Source: an uncultured Streptococcus sp.
GTDB taxonomy: Bacteria; Bacillota; Bacilli; Lactobacillales; Streptococcaceae
Reading direction: 5' to 3'
Length of the DNA: 7,411 nucleotides
NCBI GenBank assembly: GCA_902479835.1
Contig: CABSQC010000051.1
Coordinates: forward strand, 1-7,411
In this document: positions 6,110-7,411 of the stretch, piece after piece
How positions within the stretch are numbered: position 1 is the stretch's first letter
How the letters are laid out: each line of letters starts with the position of its first letter
The notes under the pieces: model-generated
Seen by the model: only the letters and a program-made list of their open reading frames with translations
The model's database searches: none
What the model was told of the DNA's origin: nothing
Made by a program: the position numbers and the translations under genes

Positions 6110-6649
6110 TTAAATTCCTTTTTTGTATACAATCGGACCATATTTTTCGGCCATTTGCTTCATAACACGGCGTTCACGCGCCCGGTTGATCTGCGTCTTG
6201 ATGGAGTCATGCTCAACCAAAGGCTTGACCAAAATCGAACGAATACCTGCACGATGGGCAGCCCGGATATCCGTCATCAGTTGATCCCCGACCATGACCA
6301 CTTCATTTTTCTCATAATGAAAACGTTTAAGAGCCCGATCAATCCCAAAGGTAAAGGGCTTGAGCGACCAGGCTTCATAATCAATATCAAATTTCTCAAC
6401 CGCACGTTTGACCCGTTTAGGACTATTATTGGACACCACGATGACCCGAATCCCACCATCACGAAGGTCATGCAACCACTGGCGCATCTCCGGAGTTCCA
6501 TCCGGATTGTTCCAAGCAATCAAGGTGTTATCCAAATCCACAAGGACCGCCTTGATCCCCTGTTTTTTCAAGTCTGCTACGGTGAGATCATAGGCTGCTT
6601 CCACCGCAAAATCTGGTTTGTAATTTTCGATTGACACGTTTTTCTCCAT
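6110..6649 (-). CDS. yqeG: YqeG-family HAD (subfamily IIIA) phosphatase
   Basis: The 179-residue protein has all four HAD motifs: I is VDLDNTL with D38 (nucleophile) and D40; II is VVSNNS with S73; III is K97 in SLKPF; IV is GDQLMTD (121-127) with D122 and D127. The lack of a large cap domain and the sequence pattern place it in the YqeG family, related to phosphatidylglycerophosphate phosphatases of fungi and plants; the bacterial substrate is not settled, so only phosphatase activity is inferred. The ATG at 6649 has AAAGGAG upstream (6659-6665), a clear start. It is the first gene of the minus-strand operon and is followed by yqeH after 2 nt. The C-terminal residues are basic, with no membrane segment or signal peptide. 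Confidence 0.94.
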   Translation of the reverse strand: MEKNVSIENYKPDFAVEAAYDLTVADLKKQGIKAVLVDLDNTLIAWNNPDGTPEMRQWLHDLRDGGIRVIVVSNNSPKRVKRAVEKFDIDYEAWSLKPFTFGIDRALKRFHYEKNEVVMVGDQLMTDIRAAHRAGIRSILVKPLVEHDSIKTQINRARERRVMKQMAEKYGPIVYKKGI

Positions 6650-6665
6650 TTTTTATACTCCTTTC

Positions 6666-6671
6666 ATTGTA
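6666..6671 (-). promoter_or_regulatory. Possible extended -10 upstream of yqeG
   Basis: The minus strand reads TGCTACAAT: TACAAT (5 of 6 to TATAAT) with an upstream TG. No convincing -35 lies 16-18 nt further upstream. A start 6-7 nt downstream would fall inside the AAAGGAG ribosome binding site, which argues against it. An alternative pair further up is TTGGAA with TATTTT at 18-nt spacing (around 6750-6779). The operon must start in this divergent region, but the exact promoter is unsure. Confidence 0.3.
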
Positions 6672-6764
6672 GCATAAAAAGACCCATTTTGCACTCGCTT
6701 CACGACTAAAACAACGACAGACTCCTATCAGGTCAATTTCACTGCTCAAAAAATAGACAAAATC

Positions 6765-6793
6765 CTTACAAAGTTCCAAAAACATGGTATAGT
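6765..6793 (+). promoter_or_regulatory. Promoter of the VTT-domain membrane protein gene
   Basis: TATAGT (6788-6793) with an upstream TG (6785-6786) forms an extended -10. CTTACA (6765-6770) at 17-nt spacing matches the -35 consensus at 4 of 6 positions. The expected transcript would begin near 6800, about 20 nt before the ATG at 6820. The ribosome binding site is weak (CGGAA at 6809-6813). Confidence 0.55.
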
Positions 6794-6819
6794 AGAAGAA
6801 AAAGAACTCGGAATTTTTT

Positions 6820-7411
6820 ATGAAACAAACAAGCTTAAAAGAGGTCTCTCCTCTTCTCCAGCGCATCATTAATTGGTCATCCATCATTGGGGCTCTTGGG
6901 ACCTTGGCCTTTTGTATCTGGGCCTACTTTTCTGGAATCCTTCAATCCAAAGAAACCTTGTCAGCTTTTATTCTCCAAGCTGGAATCTTCGGACCACCTC
7001 TCTTTATCTTTCTTCAGATCCTCCAGACAGTGGTGCCTATTATTCCTGGCGCTCTAACATCTGTCGCTGGTGTCTTTATCTATGGCCACATCATTGGGAC
7101 CATCTACAACTACATCGGCATCGTCATTGGCTGTGCCATTATCTTCCATCTCGCCAGAATGTACGGGCCCAAGTTCGTCCAATCTATGGTCAGCCAGAAG
7201 ACTTACGACAAGTACATTAGCTGGCTCAATGAAGGCAAGCGGTTCGATCGCTTCTTTATCTTCATGATGATCTGGCCAGTTAGTCCTGCCGACTTCATCT
7301 GTATGCTGGCAGGTCTGACCAATATGACTTTCAAACGCTACATGACCATCATCATCCTCTGCAAACCTATCACCCTCGTTATCTACACCTATGGCCTGAC
7401 CTATATCATCG
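6820..7411 (+). CDS. TVP38/TMEM64 (VTT-domain, DedA-like) membrane protein, 3' end outside window
   Basis: An open frame of 197 codons runs from the ATG at 6820 to the window edge without a stop, so the gene is cut on the right. After a short cytoplasmic-like N-terminus a first membrane segment covers about residues 20-41. The VTT core follows: GPPLFIFLQILQTVVP (58-73), PGALTSVAGVFIYG (76-89), a hydrophobic stretch 91-110, then the conserved loop MIWPVSPADFICMLAGLTNM (150-169) and another membrane segment from about 175. The family sits in the cytoplasmic membrane; DedA-superfamily members are linked to lipid flipping and envelope homeostasis, but no substrate can be given here. It is divergent from yqeG and has its own extended -10 promoter. 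The start is supported by that promoter position, though its ribosome binding site is weak. Confidence 0.88.
   Translation, partial: MKQTSLKEVSPLLQRIINWSSIIGALGTLAFCIWAYFSGILQSKETLSAFILQAGIFGPPLFIFLQILQTVVPIIPGALTSVAGVFIYGHIIGTIYNYIGIVIGCAIIFHLARMYGPKFVQSMVSQKTYDKYISWLNEGKRFDRFFIFMMIWPVSPADFICMLAGLTNMTFKRYMTIIILCKPITLVIYTYGLTYII

Noticed and set aside
6588..6887. 99-codon minus-strand frame across the yqeG start and the divergent spacer
   Set aside because: It spans the promoter region and overlaps yqeG in another frame. The translation looks random (long F/Y runs from A+T-rich DNA) and it would overlap the divergent gene.
1..7411. CRISPR array, insertion sequence transposase, phage or toxin-antitoxin genes
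   Set aside because: No regularly spaced direct repeats, transposase motifs or small paired genes were found in any frame.

Overview
The window looks like a stretch of Streptococcus chromosome, probably from the viridans/mitis-like group. The evidence is the gene content and order (yqeG-yqeH-yhbY-nadD-yqeK-cysteine hydrolase-rsfS, then a YqeM-type methyltransferase and tmcAL), the residue patterns of the proteins, the clear AAGGAG-type ribosome binding sites and the moderate A+T content. Species cannot be fixed from the sequence alone. Nothing points to a phage, plasmid or defence island. This is mostly a conserved housekeeping region.

Layout, right to left along the minus strand. A divergent intergenic region (6650-6819) separates yqeG from a plus-strand membrane-protein gene that runs off the right edge (6820-7411, TVP38/DedA-like VTT family). 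From 6649 the minus-strand operon reads yqeG (HAD phosphatase), yqeH (circularly permuted GTPase), a 224-nt spacer with an elaborate nested inverted-repeat structure, yhbY (CRM RNA-binding protein), nadD, yqeK (overlapping nadD by 11 nt), a cysteine hydrolase (starting GTG directly after the yqeK stop) and rsfS. An 11-bp perfect hairpin just after rsfS looks like the operon terminator. A 322-nt gene-free stretch with two long imperfect palindromes follows, then yqeM and tmcAL, 6 nt apart. The left 185 nt hold no gene but contain a strongly structured, repeat-like element.

The genes have a common theme of ribosome and translation upkeep plus nucleotide metabolism. YqeH (30S), YhbY (50S) and RsfS (subunit association) act on ribosomes, and TmcAL acetylates the wobble cytidine of elongator tRNA-Met. 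NadD makes the dinucleotide precursor of NAD, and YqeK removes Ap4A. YqeG, YqeM and the cysteine hydrolase have uncertain substrates.

The least explained material lies in the spacers, not the genes: (a) the 153-nt element 4798-4950, whose ends pair and enclose three perfect hairpins, just upstream of the yhbY ribosome binding site; (b) two adjacent ~90-nt palindromes in the rsfS-yqeM gap, one of which runs up to the yqeM start; (c) the hairpin-rich element at 1-108. Each could be a miniature mobile element, a dispersed repeat or a cis-acting RNA structure. Sequence alone cannot decide among these. I found no CRISPR array, tRNA, rRNA or toxin-antitoxin pair.
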